A stretch of 64,000 bases of DNA, from the NCBI RefSeq assembly GCF_009827315.1, contig NZ_WTYF01000004.1:372001-436000 (forward strand), given 5' to 3'. Made by a program: the position numbers and the translations under genes. Position 1 is the stretch's first letter, and each line of letters starts with the position of its first letter. The DNA comes from Qipengyuania gaetbuli. Its GTDB lineage: Bacteria; Pseudomonadota; Alphaproteobacteria; Sphingomonadales; Sphingomonadaceae. Shown piece by piece: positions 63,913 through 64,000 of this stretch. A model generated the notes under the pieces. The model did no database searches, was not told the DNA's origin, and saw only the letters and a list, made by a program, of their open reading frames with translations.

Positions 63913-64000
63913 TCAGGGTTGCCAGGCATTGGCGATGTGGCGAGGGAATGCGCCGGGCGCAAGGAGGATGACGTCGATGCGGATATCCTCACCTTGCGTG
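63913..64000 (-). CDS. yraN: YraN/UPF0102 family protein, C-terminal end only
   Basis: The last 28 codons of a frame running off the window: EDIRIDVILLAPGAFPRHIA then NAWQP and stop. The RxDVxLxAPxxxPRHIxNAW pattern is the C-terminus of the YraN/UPF0102 endonuclease-like family, and yraN-gshB adjacency is common. The rest lies beyond base 64000. Confidence 0.72.
   Translation of the reverse strand, partial: TQGEDIRIDVILLAPGAFPRHIANAWQP

Overview
The window is 64 kb of GC-rich chromosomal DNA from an alphaproteobacterium, most likely a sphingomonad of the Erythrobacteraceae. The evidence is the dusB-ntrB-ntrC-ntrY-ntrX-hfq-hflX order, a fused IspDF, an Hfq with two Sm domains in one chain, PhaR, a GTG/ATG overlap style typical of the group, and a CtrA-type operator. 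This placement is an inference from gene content and order. There are no insertion sequences, phage genes, rRNA genes or CRISPR arrays, and coding density is very high.

Layout. (1) 1-12568: end of lipA, coq10-like, cinA, ispDF, then the long + strand nitrogen-signalling cluster dusB-ntrB-ntrC-ntrY-ntrX, followed by hfq and hflX, with mazG converging on hflX. (2) 12673-19884, minus strand: mltB, then dac-tmk-holB-metG-tatD-MBL and a 58-residue membrane protein. Every junction from dac onward overlaps, so this run looks translationally coupled. (3) 20005-27467: tRNA-Ser(TGA), a 335-bp regulatory region with a perfect TTAA-N7-TTAAC CtrA box, then a type I secretion cassette: a 1305-residue acidic, repeat-rich surface protein, an ABC exporter and a membrane fusion protein, with a strong hairpin after the first gene. 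The order and sizes resemble the Caulobacter rsaA-rsaD-rsaE S-layer locus. (4) 27568-37630: sulfotransferase-like protein, class IV aminotransferase, Kef antiporter, lpd, thioesterase, a low-GC membrane protein, pdhC, a universal stress protein and RNase R. (5) 37643-46319: M28 peptidase, proS, phaR, alr, MHS transporter, IscU-like protein, cvpA, radA. (6) 46391-57168: patatin-like lipase, an MBL-fold hydrolase, dnaJ and dnaK (with a clear sigma-32 promoter), a PCuAC copper chaperone, three poorly known genes and a DUF885 protein. (7) 57192-64000: grpE-hrcA divergent from rph-rdgB, CAP protein, hemW, xerC, gshB and the end of yraN.

The most interesting region is the type I secretion cassette. 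Its substrate has no signal peptide and no RTX nonapeptides. It carries many EF-hand/dockerin/TSP3-like calcium loops, an SdrD-B-like domain and five DUF11-like repeats. Two of these repeats share 280 bp of identical DNA although the rest of each unit has diverged. Other points worth attention are the tandem Hfq, an NtrX without the GAFTGA loop, a Kef gene whose start suggests a one-base deletion, a possible rlpA remnant after mltB, and a HEXXH-containing protein of unknown role next to a copper chaperone.
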